This document shows positions 1 to 7,853 of a stretch of DNA of 64,000 nt, in pieces; position 1 is the stretch's first letter; the number at the start of each line of letters is the position of its first letter. Under the pieces are notes generated by a model that was not told where the DNA came from, ran no database searches, and saw only the letters and a list, made by a program, of their open reading frames with translations. A program made the translations under genes and the position numbers. Source of the stretch: Bacteroidales bacterium (GTDB taxonomy: Bacteria > Bacteroidota > Bacteroidia > Bacteroidales > UBA932); the NCBI GenBank assembly GCA_017437755.1, contig JAFRXI010000071.1, positions 145,919-209,918 of the forward strand, written 5' to 3'.

Positions 1-2143
1 CCCCTATCTGGCAGAGTCCGACCCCGTGTCCCCATCCAGACCCGCGGAATATGACACGGTGGTCCTTGAATTCAATGTCAAAGGCCGAGCTCTTAAGGTG
101 TGACCGCGACAGGAAACGCCTGATTATAAGCTCCTTGCCAATATCCATAGTGAGTTTCGTCCCCACTATCCTGAGTTTCTTTATCCGCCCTGACACACCC
201 CTTTCCAGCGGAACGAGGTCCAGTATCGTCCCAAAATCCATCCCGGAACGCTCCTTCAGGATTCCGGACAGTTCGTCCACCCCGTATTCAACCGTCCAGC
301 GGTAGAAATCCCTGGTCTCCAGGTCGTAATCGTTAAGGACCTTGGAGAGGACTGAGTTGTCGGAAGTATTGCACCACGGGTCGTCGACCTCGGCAAGATA
401 CGGATAGTCGATATCTTCCCAGCAGGTTGAAAAGAGTTCGGTCTTTCCTCCGCAGCATTTTGAGAAACGGGCGTCGCATATCTTTCCGCCATAGGTCAGG
501 ACCTCGCCCCAGGTAAGGTCCACAGCCTTCCGGACATTCTCCCCCACCGCCATGGTCAGCCCCTGATAGCGCTGGCAATGGTCGTCGGCACAGACGTCGA
601 ACAGCTTGTGGTCGTCATGGTCGAACCAGCGGACATATTCCCTTACCAGCCCATCCGGTTTTTCCTTTGGCCCGGAGGACGAATCCAGATACGTGACCAG
701 TTCCGGTACATTGTTGAAGGATGGACCCGCGGGGGCGCACCTGCCTGCCTTGCGGGATTCTATCTGGGCCATTACCCACGACCGGGAAATCACGGCATGC
801 GCCTTGAGGAATTCCAGGTCGGAGGTGGATTTCATCTCGGAAGAAATGACGCTCAGAAGATAGTCCTCCACACCTATAACGTTGATTGCCCGGACTTTGC
901 CGTTTTCCACAATGAACTTGAGGGTTCCTGCAAAAACAAGGTCGCGCTTCCTTTCCCAATGGAAGTCGATTCCGATATTAACCCCGTGAAGTATGAACGA
1001 GGGCTCGGCGAACAGGGTCGACCTGGTGGCGGCCTCGAAATAGAGTTCGTCGTATAGGGCCCCGTTGTAGTCCAGCTTGCCTTCCCGGAAAGACACCATC
1101 TGGGGACCGGCCCCGTCGGAAACCACCTCGAACGTTATCCTGTCAGAGAGCATTATGCCCACTTCCAGCTTGGGCTGAGTCCGGGTGAGGCGCCATAGTA
1201 TCATCCTCTCATCTTCCTCGTTTACAGATACTTCCGATAGGATTTCCCGTATTATGGAAGGATTGATCCTGCGATAATCATCCTCGAAGGGAAGTACCAT
1301 GTAGCCGGCCATGTCGGTGCAACCGGGGCTGATGGTAAGACGGTCCTCCCCCCTGGAATAGAAATGGTGCGGCCTGTGCGCGGCCCTTGCTGTGACGATT
1401 GCACGGTACACTTCGCCGGTGGACCAGGCCATTACGTTGAAACGCGGCTCGGACTCGCCTTCCGGGGTGTTCATGCAGTCCAGAAGGCGGTAAAAGAGTT
1501 TTGCCATGGACTTTGCCGTCCTGGCCTCAAGGACGAAAATCCCCCTTGAGAAGCGCCGGAAATGCCAGAGCGAGGCATCCCTCACCGTGGTGACGTGCTC
1601 CATACCGGATGCGCCCCCCCCGGAGGAGGAAAGCAGCCTGTCCACCGTCCTCTCCAGGGGAAGATAGCCCCTGGGGCACGCCTGGAAATGCAGATGGTCG
1701 GGAGCGGAGGCGCCGCAGTGGGGACCGTTGTACATTATCACATAGCCCTCCAGATGGCGCGTCATGTCCAGAAGGTCGGTAAAACGGTGCCAGATAGACT
1801 GGTCGCCATGGGTCTCGGCGCTGATGACCAGGTGACGCTGGAAAATGGGATAGCGGTTCACCAGGATGTCGTACCGGCGCCCCTTCCGGCCCTCCGCCTT
1901 GAGGGACGTCTGTTCCTGGGGGCGCCCAGACTCACACAGGAAGCAGGGCCTGGCCCCTACCGAGGCCTTGTCGGTCCTTGCCGCAGTGGAAACGATCCTC
2001 TGGGGATTATGCTGAAGCGTGACCAGGATCCCGTCCACCTCCACCTGTCTTACCGGGACGCTGCGGAGCAGGCGGTAGTTCCTGGCCGCAACCGGCCAGA
2101 CGGACAACTGGTCAAGGATGAATTTGTCGATATCCTTTATCAT
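1..2143 (-). CDS. DUF4922 (HIT-like) / SpoIID-LytB fusion protein, 3' end outside window
   Basis: The frame is open from an ATG at 2143 to the left edge (about 714 codons). The start overlaps the Nudix stop as ATGA. The N-terminal part (about residues 1-330) resembles DUF4922, related to HIT-type and Ap4A-phosphorylase-like nucleotidyl enzymes: it has PCFLC near residue 68 and GASAPDHLHFQ near residue 145, where His-x-His is the presumed catalytic pair. From about residue 415 a SpoIID/LytB domain follows, with GVEDYLLSVISSEM (the Glu matches the lytic transglycosylase catalytic Glu), FSKCCGGKTE, and GSGWGHGVGLCQ at the edge. No signal peptide is visible although SpoIID acts on peptidoglycan. 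A nucleotide-active domain joined to a wall-active domain is hard to place in one compartment. Domain calls are good; the combined role is unknown. Confidence 0.85.
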   Translation of the reverse strand, partial: MIKDIDKFILDQLSVWPVAARNYRLLRSVPVRQVEVDGILVTLQHNPQRIVSTAARTDKASVGARPCFLCESGRPQEQTSLKAEGRKGRRYDILVNRYPIFQRHLVISAETHGDQSIWHRFTDLLDMTRHLEGYVIMYNGPHCGASAPDHLHFQACPRGYLPLERTVDRLLSSSGGGASGMEHVTTVRDASLWHFRRFSRGIFVLEARTAKSMAKLFYRLLDCMNTPEGESEPRFNVMAWSTGEVYRAIVTARAAHRPHHFYSRGEDRLTISPGCTDMAGYMVLPFEDDYRRINPSIIREILSEVSVNEEDERMILWRLTRTQPKLEVGIMLSDRITFEVVSDGAGPQMVSFREGKLDYNGALYDELYFEAATRSTLFAEPSFILHGVNIGIDFHWERKRDLVFAGTLKFIVENGKVRAINVIGVEDYLLSVISSEMKSTSDLEFLKAHAVISRSWVMAQIESRKAGRCAPAGPSFNNVPELVTYLDSSSGPKEKPDGLVREYVRWFDHDDHKLFDVCADDHCQRYQGLTMAVGENVRKAVDLTWGEVLTYGGKICDARFSKCCGGKTELFSTCWEDIDYPYLAEVDDPWCNTSDNSVLSKVLNDYDLETRDFYRWTVEYGVDELSGILKERSGMDFGTILDLVPLERGVSGRIKKLRIVGTKLTMDIGKELIIRRFLSRSHLKSSAFDIEFKDHRVIFRGSGWGHGVGLCQIG

Positions 2144-2730
2144 AGAAGGGCTTCCAGGGAGGACCGTATCTTCCTGAACTCCTCTTCAAAGTTAGGTGTA
2201 AATAACGACTTCCCCAAATTATCTTCAATTTCCTGCATAGGAATGTACTTCCCTTCAGGGACTTCGTCGTTATGTGGCTCCAGCGGGAAGTTCCCGACCG
2301 TCGCGAACATGCATACCATCTCACGCTCAGTGGAGGATTCCCAGACATAGTTTCCGAGGAACACCGGATTGAACGAAGTGAACCCGAGTTCTTCTTCCGC
2401 CTCTCTGAAAAGCGCCTCCTCAATGCCCTCACCGTAGGAAACATGCCCTCCGACGGCGGTATCCCACCATCCGGGGAATAGGTCCTTGGAGAGGGAACGG
2501 CGCTGGACGAAAAGACGCGAATCCCTGTCCACAATATGCAGATGCACAACCGGATGGAGCAGGTTGGACCCGCCATGGCAATAGCTCCGCGCCGCCTGTC
2601 CCACAACCAGCCCGCTGGGCTCGATTATCGGGAACATTTCCACATCGGGTGCCGGCGGAACGGCCCGGGTCCCTGCCTGGGGACGAGGCAGCACAGGTGC
2701 CGGATATGGAGGATAGAAGAGTTCGTACAT
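2140..2730 (-). CDS. Nudix hydrolase (IDI-like)
   Basis: This is a 196-aa protein. The Nudix box GGHVSYGEGIEEALFREAEEELGF has the family spacing (G-x5-E-x7-R-E-x2-E-E-x-G), so it should cleave a nucleoside diphosphate linked to another group. The surrounding sequence (VVHLHIVDRDSRLFVQRRS, then WWDTAVGGH) resembles the subgroup that includes isopentenyl-diphosphate isomerase-like Nudix proteins. I chose the ATG at 2730, seven bases after the thioesterase stop, because the longer frame from 2778 would run back into the thioesterase gene. Its TGA overlaps the ATG of the DUF4922/SpoIID gene, so the two are translationally coupled. The substrate cannot be read from sequence. Confidence 0.88.
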   Translation of the reverse strand: MYELFYPPYPAPVLPRPQAGTRAVPPAPDVEMFPIIEPSGLVVGQAARSYCHGGSNLLHPVVHLHIVDRDSRLFVQRRSLSKDLFPGWWDTAVGGHVSYGEGIEEALFREAEEELGFTSFNPVFLGNYVWESSTEREMVCMFATVGNFPLEPHNDEVPEGKYIPMQEIEDNLGKSLFTPNFEEEFRKIRSSLEALL

Positions 2731-2737
2731 ATGTCCG

Positions 2738-3505
2738 TCAGTAATCGATCCGGGCGGTGAAAACGGTCTTTCCGTCAACCTTTCCCTCGATTATGTATGA
2801 TACCGTGCCGTCGTCGCCCCTGCTGCAATGACGGAAAAGGTCCACCGATTCGCCGGCGACGGTTTCTTTGCTGAAATTGATATACACATCCCTCACCCTG
2901 CGCCCTGATGTTTCAGCATAGGGTATGCAGTCCATGGACCAGACCATGTACCTGGCATTGTTGGAATGACCGAGGAAGTCCACGTCGGAATATGCAACAG
3001 TATGGCTTGCAATCAGTTCCGGCTCCACTTCCCTGGGCATGGAGACTTTAGGTGCAGGCTCTTCGATGGCATGGCCGGCGCCGGCCGTACCGTAATCGAA
3101 CTTGGCGACAATCTCGGGATCCCTTACCAGGCGGCGGCTCTCCACATCCATCACCAGCCATGAACTGGTACCGGTGATTACAGTATTCCCGGATGCGTCG
3201 TCCAGGCGGAAATCCCTCAGGAAGAAGAGCCCGTCGGAACCCTTGTGCCATGTGTTCAGGCGTACTTCGTCCCTCCAGCGGGGAGGATTGATGTAGTGGA
3301 AATGCATCCGTGAAAGAACCCAGGCAGTGTGGGTCTGTTGAAGGTCGTCATACCCGAAACCAAGGTCCTGAGCCGCCCACATCGCTATTTCCTGGGCCAT
3401 GTCCATGAAGGAAGCAGGCTTGAGGTATTTTGAGGAGTCGGTATAATAGCAAAGGATCCTGAGGTCCTCGTAAAAGAGGTTTCCCTCTCTTTTTACTTCA
3501 TTCAT
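2738..3505 (-). CDS. acyl-ACP thioesterase
   Basis: This is a 255-aa double-hotdog protein of the acyl-ACP thioesterase family (PF01643), which releases free fatty acids from acyl carrier protein in the cytoplasm. Visible signatures are the first hotdog, with WVLSRMHFHYINPPRW and a strand carrying WLVMDVESRRLVR, and the second, with YSDVDFLGHSNNARYMVWSMD, containing the Asp/Asn-His residues typical of the catalytic part. Length fits the bacterial family. It lies 2 bp after the HU-CCDC81 gene and 7 bp before the Nudix gene, so all are probably on one transcript. Confidence 0.88.
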   Translation of the reverse strand: MNEVKREGNLFYEDLRILCYYTDSSKYLKPASFMDMAQEIAMWAAQDLGFGYDDLQQTHTAWVLSRMHFHYINPPRWRDEVRLNTWHKGSDGLFFLRDFRLDDASGNTVITGTSSWLVMDVESRRLVRDPEIVAKFDYGTAGAGHAIEEPAPKVSMPREVEPELIASHTVAYSDVDFLGHSNNARYMVWSMDCIPYAETSGRRVRDVYINFSKETVAGESVDLFRHCSRGDDGTVSYIIEGKVDGKTVFTARIDY

Positions 3506-3507
3506 TC

Positions 3508-4299
3508 CTATTGATTTACAGGGGTTTTGAGGATTTGGAGTTCCTCGGGGGTATAAAGGACGGAATCGGCCCAGTCCGGGAACAGCCTTGCGGCCGCCAC
3601 GAAGACGATAAGGGCAAGGACCGCTGCGGCCGCCAGCGAGAACAATGCCACCAGGAAGGTCCTCCAGAAACTTTTCCCCGGGACCGGCTGTCCGGTGACA
3701 GGTTCCGGGGCCACCCCGGGTTCAGGCACATCCGGTGCCGCTTTGGGTTCAGGCACATCCGGGACCGCGTCCGGCAACGGTTCCGCGGGGGCCTCCTCCG
3801 AGGAAGGTTCAGCGACGGTTCCGGAAATGATTCCGGACAGGCCCTGCAGGGCAGCGGAAACCTCTTCCGGAGTTTCCACATGGGTCTTCATCGACACCGG
3901 TCCGAGTCCTATCCCTTCCGGATAGATGTCCAGGTCTTCGTCGGAGATGAAGAAGAAGTTGTTCTCCCTGGTTGCCCTGAGCCGCCCCAGGCCCGGCATG
4001 GGAACCGTCTTCCTGGAACGCAGGACTTCCTTGAGGCCCGTCATGAAATCTTCCAGGCCATGAAGTGCCTTTTCCTTGGAAATCAAGGCGTTGGCGCTAT
4101 ACAGGTCGACAAGGAGGGTGTCATTTCCGAGCCGCTGGGTAAAGAAAAGCCGCCGGTAGGGAGGATTGATGGTATATCCCCTGTCGGCAAATGACGCCGG
4201 GACCAGTTCGGCCACGAAGGTACCCAGAAGAGGGAGCGTAACCTCATCGTTGTCCATGATGAGGTCCTTTACCATTTTCGACAGAAGATCAATATCCAT
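3508..4299 (-). CDS. HU-CCDC81-type DNA-binding-like membrane protein
   Basis: This is a 263-aa protein starting MDIDLLSKMVKDLIMD. I use the ATG at 4299; the longer frame to 4386 reads through the divergent promoter region. The N-terminal 130 residues look like the paired bacterial HU-CCDC81 domains of Bacteroidetes (LPLLGTFVAELVPA... then VPMPGLGRLRATRENNFFF). A Pro/Glu/Ala-rich linker follows, with repeats of the form PDVPEP. A single membrane helix (WRTFLVALFSLAAAAVLALIVF) is near residue 220, then a short tail. Many relatives end in a SPOR domain; I see none here. A -7 box TACCTTTG (4322-4329, minus) lies upstream but lacks a clear -33. Likely an inner-membrane envelope protein of unknown role. 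Confidence 0.78.
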   Translation of the reverse strand: MDIDLLSKMVKDLIMDNDEVTLPLLGTFVAELVPASFADRGYTINPPYRRLFFTQRLGNDTLLVDLYSANALISKEKALHGLEDFMTGLKEVLRSRKTVPMPGLGRLRATRENNFFFISDEDLDIYPEGIGLGPVSMKTHVETPEEVSAALQGLSGIISGTVAEPSSEEAPAEPLPDAVPDVPEPKAAPDVPEPGVAPEPVTGQPVPGKSFWRTFLVALFSLAAAAVLALIVFVAAARLFPDWADSVLYTPEELQILKTPVNQ

Positions 4300-4352
4300 G
4301 TTGTTTCCCTTTTGGCGTTTGCAAAGGTAATGAAAAAAATCAGCAAAAAATA

Positions 4353-4383
4353 TTTGCATTATCGGAAAAAGGTTGTACCTTTG
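4353..4383 (+). promoter_or_regulatory. Bacteroidetes-type promoter for tRNA-Asn
   Basis: A TTTG at 4353-4356, a 19-nt spacer and TACCTTTG at 4376-4383 match the Bacteroidetes sigma-ABfr consensus (TTTG, about 20 nt, TAnnTTTG). The tRNA begins 29 bases further on, giving a short leader. Confidence 0.75.
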
Positions 4384-4411
4384 CAATCCGCGAACGAAAA
4401 GCGGAAAACAT

Positions 4412-4485
4412 TCCTCAGTAGCTCAGTTGGTTAGAGCACCTGACTGTTAATCAGGGGGTCCTAGGTTCAAGTCCTAGCTGGGGAG
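4412..4485 (+). tRNA. tRNA-Asn (GTT)
   Basis: This is a 74-nt cloverleaf. The acceptor arm TCCTCAG pairs with CTGGGGA (one G-U), the D arm contains AGCTCAGTTGGTTAGAGC, and the anticodon stem CTGAC/TCAGG-like surrounds the loop with GTT at 4446-4448. The T arm CTAGG-TTCAAGT-CCTAG is perfect. The discriminator base is G, followed by CA, so the full CCA end is not encoded. Confidence 0.95.
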
Positions 4486-4492
4486 CAGGATC

Positions 4493-4532
4493 GGACAAAT
4501 TGCAGTTTTGGGCAGTTTGTCCGTTTTTTTTT
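4493..4532 (+). terminator. Rho-independent-like terminator after tRNA-Asn
   Basis: Arms GGACAAA (4493-4499) and TTTGTCC (4516-4522) are perfect complements and are followed by G and a run of nine T. It begins 8 bases after the tRNA. Read-through could reach the glycosyltransferase at 4549. Confidence 0.75.
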
Positions 4533-4548
4533 ACGGGAAAGCAGAGAC

Positions 4549-5709
4549 ATGAAAGTTTTATTCGTAATCAACAATTTCTACCTCAGGGGAAACGGCCTGT
4601 GCGCATCGGCAAGGAGGACCGTTCATTATTTAAAGGAAGCAGGAGTGGACGTCCGCGTCCTGTCAGGCCGGAACAAGGACCCGGAGGGGCCACAGCCGGA
4701 GTATCCCCTCGATGACCTCAACCTGCCATTTGTCAACGGATTGGTGGAAGCACAGGGGTATCAGTTCGCCTCCACCGACAAGGAGACTATCCGCGCAGCG
4801 GTGGACTGGGCCGACCTCGTGCATCTGGAAGAGCCCATGGTCCTGGAGGCCAGGACTGCCATTTATGCAAGGAAGACAGGCAAAGCCATCACCGGAACCT
4901 ATCACCTGCATCCTGAGAACATGTATGCATCCGTGGGATTGGATTATTCCAAAGCAATCAACTGGGCTACCCTCAACCTTTGGAGGGACCTTATTTTCAA
5001 CTACTGCTCCCACATACAGTGCCCCACGCAGAACGTTCTTGACCGGCTTAAGAGGCACAGGTTCAAGGCTACCCTCCACCTTATTTCTAACGGAATCATT
5101 CCCGACCCGGTCCGTTCCACGGCCATGAGGGATCCGGACGACAAGTCCTTCCGCATAGTAAACATAGGCCGCCTCTCCAACGAGAAGGACCAGATGACGC
5201 TTTTGAAGGCCGTGTCATATTCCGGTCATTCCAGGGACCTGCGGCTGATATTTGCCGGGAAGGGGCCTGAAGAGGAGGCTTACCGGAAGAAAGCGGCCGA
5301 ACTCGTGGAGAAAGGCACCCTCCGCTATCCTCCCGAATTCGTATTCCTTGATTCACAGGGACTTAAGGACCTTGCCCATACGGCAGACCTCTTTGTGCAC
5401 TGTGCCTATATAGAAGTGGAGGGCCTGTCATGCCTTGAGTCGCTCAGGGAAGGTGTAGTGCCCCTGATTGCCAGGGGGAAATACTCCGCAACGTCCCAGT
5501 TCGCACTGGACCACCACAGCACCTTCCCGGCAAAGGACCCTAAGGCACTGGCAAGGAAGATCGACTGGTGGATAGAGCATCCTGAGAGGCGGATGCAGAT
5601 GGCGCCCCGCTACGCAGCCCTTGCCGCGGAATACGACATCCACAAGTCCATCGACGCCCTTGTGGACATGTTCCAGAAAGCTATCGGGGAGCAGAATCCG
5701 CATTCCTGA
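4549..5709 (+). CDS. GT4-family glycosyltransferase
   Basis: This is a 386-aa GT-B glycosyltransferase. It starts MKVLFVINNFYLRGNGLCAS, the usual first Rossmann strand and glycine-rich loop. The C-terminal half has FRIVNIGRLSNEKDQMTLLKA, LIFAGKGPEEE and VEGLSCLESLREGVVPLIA, the nucleotide-sugar binding and E-x7-E-type region of family GT4. There is no membrane segment, so it should act at the cytoplasmic face. It is outside the capsule locus, and its last 29 bases overlap the 3' end of the convergent CDF gene. Acceptor and donor are not predictable. Confidence 0.88.
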   Translation: MKVLFVINNFYLRGNGLCASARRTVHYLKEAGVDVRVLSGRNKDPEGPQPEYPLDDLNLPFVNGLVEAQGYQFASTDKETIRAAVDWADLVHLEEPMVLEARTAIYARKTGKAITGTYHLHPENMYASVGLDYSKAINWATLNLWRDLIFNYCSHIQCPTQNVLDRLKRHRFKATLHLISNGIIPDPVRSTAMRDPDDKSFRIVNIGRLSNEKDQMTLLKAVSYSGHSRDLRLIFAGKGPEEEAYRKKAAELVEKGTLRYPPEFVFLDSQGLKDLAHTADLFVHCAYIEVEGLSCLESLREGVVPLIARGKYSATSQFALDHHSTFPAKDPKALARKIDWWIEHPERRMQMAPRYAALAAEYDIHKSIDALVDMFQKAIGEQNPHS

Positions 5710-6601
5710 CCGGGCGGTGCGGCTCCATGTGGATGATGATATGGGTGCTTTTGCCAAAGCGCTCCCGGAGCCTGTCCTCAGCCATGGTGGCCCTGAGATG
5801 AGCCTGTTCCAGGGGCATCCCTCCATCCATCCGGATGTGCACCTCGATGGCTATCCTGTTCCCGATGCGGCGGGTCCTGAGATTGTGGGGCTCGGATAAG
5901 GCCGGATCGGAAAGGAGTATTTCAACTATCTCTTTTTCAGTTTCTTCCGGGAGAGAACCTTCGGTCAGTTCCGAGATTCCAGGCCAGATCAGGTCCCAGG
6001 CCACCTTGACCAGCATGGCCCCTACCACGATCGAGGCAAGGGGATCGAGTACGGTCCACCTGTTTCCAAGCAGGATGGCGCCTCCGATTCCCACGGCCGC
6101 TCCCACGGAGGAAAGGGCGTCGGAACGGTGGTGCCACGCATTGGCCTTGAGCGCCGATGATTCCAGCTTCCGCCCCTTTGCGGCAGTATACTGATACATC
6201 ACCTCCTTGATCACGATGGAAAAGAGTGCCGCCACCAATGCAAGTTTTCCCGGAGCGGGCAGCTGCTCTCCTCCAAGCCATGCGGCGAACTTTACCGACC
6301 CGGATACGACTATCCCGATGGCAGCGGCCGCCAGGGCCATTCCGATGAACAGGCTTGCCACCGTCTCGAACTTTCCGTGTCCGTAATCGTGGCTCTCGTC
6401 CTCCGGCCGGGCACTTATGCCCACAAAGACAAGTACGACTATATCCGTCACAAAGTCCGACAGGGAATGCACCGCATCGGCAATCATGGCCTGGCTGTGG
6501 CCTACTATTCCGCACACGAACTTGAAAGCCAGCAGGAGAAGATTCCCGAAACTGCCCCAAAGCGTGACCCTGTATATCCCCTTTTCCCGAGATTGTTCCA
6601 T
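5681..6601 (-). CDS. cation diffusion facilitator (CDF) transporter
   Basis: This is a 306-aa inner-membrane protein with about six hydrophobic segments. TM2 carries MIADAVHSLSDFVTD and TM5 carries WHHRSDALSS: the paired HD-x3-D motifs that bind the metal in CDF antiporters. A His-rich YGHGKFETVASL follows TM2. The C-terminal cytoplasmic domain (about residue 215 onward) ends with STHIIIHMEPH, the CDF dimerisation fold with metal-binding histidines. The HHxxD form in TM5 is usual in Zn/Fe exporters; the substrate is not proven. It starts 19 bp after the next CDF gene and is probably cotranscribed with it. Confidence 0.9.
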   Translation of the reverse strand: MEQSREKGIYRVTLWGSFGNLLLLAFKFVCGIVGHSQAMIADAVHSLSDFVTDIVVLVFVGISARPEDESHDYGHGKFETVASLFIGMALAAAAIGIVVSGSVKFAAWLGGEQLPAPGKLALVAALFSIVIKEVMYQYTAAKGRKLESSALKANAWHHRSDALSSVGAAVGIGGAILLGNRWTVLDPLASIVVGAMLVKVAWDLIWPGISELTEGSLPEETEKEIVEILLSDPALSEPHNLRTRRIGNRIAIEVHIRMDGGMPLEQAHLRATMAEDRLRERFGKSTHIIIHMEPHRPVRNADSAPR

Positions 6602-6620
6602 TGTATTACGCCCCCGCTAT

Positions 6621-7724
6621 TTACTCGCTGTAATTGTGGTCGATTACGACGGTCACCTTCATATCGGGGACCAAAGCCTGTATCTCGTCCGTAAGCCGGA
6701 TGGAAAGGAAGGCATCGTCGTGACATGAGATGTCGGGCACCACATCCACGGAAAGCATGCGGTCTTTCTCCGAACAATAGAATCCATGGACCTGGACGAT
6801 CTCCTTATGGGTGGCCAGGGCCTTTGTCACCCTGGACTGAAGGTCGGCCCGCTGGTTTTCTCCGGTTGCAACGGCATAGATTCCCACCGTCATGATGATT
6901 CCGTGCCGCTCGAACATCAGCGTGGAGAGCCTGCGGGTCAGGCCATGGATTTCGTGCGCCGACATAGAGTCCAGGACACTGATATGCAACGAGCCTATCA
7001 TCACGTCGGGCCCGTAGTTGTGCAGGATTATGTCAAACACTCCCCTGACGCCGTCAACTTCCATAATCTCCCTCTTGATTTCCTTGATGAGGTCGGGCGA
7101 CACCCGCGCCCCAAGCAGCTCATTTACAGGAGTTGAGAGCATCTCGATGCCTGCCTTGATGATCACGGCGGAGATCAGTGCACCGAGTATGCCGTCCAGC
7201 GAAATGCCCCAGATCAGCATGATGCCGGCCGAAACAAGGGTAGCCGCAGTGATGACGGCATCGAACAGGGCGTCCGACCCGGAAGCCGTCAGGGCATCGC
7301 TCTTCAGCTGTTTGCCTTTCTGCCTGACATACCATCCCAGCAGGAGCTTGACCACGATGGCCACTATTATTACGATGAGTGCAGGAATGGTATAACTCGG
7401 TTCCGTGGGTTCTATGATTTTCTTCACCGACTCGATAAGCGAGGTTATGCCGGCCGACAATACGATTACTGCGATGATGATTGCGCTGAAGTACTCGATG
7501 CGTCCAAAGCCAAAAGGGTGCTCGCGGTCTGCCGGACGCTGCGACAGCTTGGTACCGATGATGGTGATGACGCTTGAGAGGGCGTCGCTCAGGTTGTTCA
7601 CCGCATCCATGACGACGGCCACGCTGCCGGCGATGATGCCTGTCACAGCCTTGAATGCTGCCAGCAGCACATTTGCGACTATCCCGATTATACTTGTGCG
7701 TATGATTTGAGTACTCCGGTCCAT
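6621..7724 (-). CDS. cation diffusion facilitator (CDF) transporter, second type
   Basis: This is a 367-aa protein from the ATG at 7724 (MDRSTQIIRTSIIGIVANV). An upstream extension to 7820 reads into the palindromic repeat and is rejected. TM2 has VVMDAVNNLSDALSS and TM5 has TASGSDALFDA; thus the TM2 motif is N-x3-D-like rather than H-x3-D as in its neighbour, suggesting a different metal. The cytoplasmic domain is long (about 160 residues) and contains GVRGVFDIILHNYGP and VTVVIDHNYSE. A minus-strand -7 box TATCTTTG sits at 7747-7754, but no matching -33 was found. It is probably the first gene of a two-CDF operon. Confidence 0.88.
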   Translation of the reverse strand: MDRSTQIIRTSIIGIVANVLLAAFKAVTGIIAGSVAVVMDAVNNLSDALSSVITIIGTKLSQRPADREHPFGFGRIEYFSAIIIAVIVLSAGITSLIESVKKIIEPTEPSYTIPALIVIIVAIVVKLLLGWYVRQKGKQLKSDALTASGSDALFDAVITAATLVSAGIMLIWGISLDGILGALISAVIIKAGIEMLSTPVNELLGARVSPDLIKEIKREIMEVDGVRGVFDIILHNYGPDVMIGSLHISVLDSMSAHEIHGLTRRLSTLMFERHGIIMTVGIYAVATGENQRADLQSRVTKALATHKEIVQVHGFYCSEKDRMLSVDVVPDISCHDDAFLSIRLTDEIQALVPDMKVTVVIDHNYSE

Positions 7725-7781
7725 AGCAGAATCCGATTTATTTTTGCAAAGATACAAAAAAGAGGGATGAACATATGAAAA

Positions 7782-7820
7782 GTGCTTCCAACGTCCAAAA
7801 AACATGGACGTTGGAAGCAC
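7782..7820. repeat. Palindromic intergenic repeat, copy A
   Basis: A perfect 15-bp inverted repeat (GTGCTTCCAACGTCC, 9-nt loop AAAAAACAT, GGACGTTGGAAGCAC) lies between two minus-strand genes. Read on the minus strand it ends in TTTT and could also terminate the GLUG lipoprotein transcript. Its core TCCAACGTCC, A-rich 9-nt loop and the following TTAAGGAGTGTTT recur, slightly changed, at 28006. Confidence 0.8.
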
Positions 7821-7853
7821 TTAAGGAGTGTTTATCCCCGGAGGGTTCAGGGG

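Noticed and set aside
7782-7820. The hairpin as only an ordinary terminator of the GLUG gene
   Set aside because: It could act as one, but the same core, loop and flank recur at 28006 without a T-run, so a repeat family explains more.
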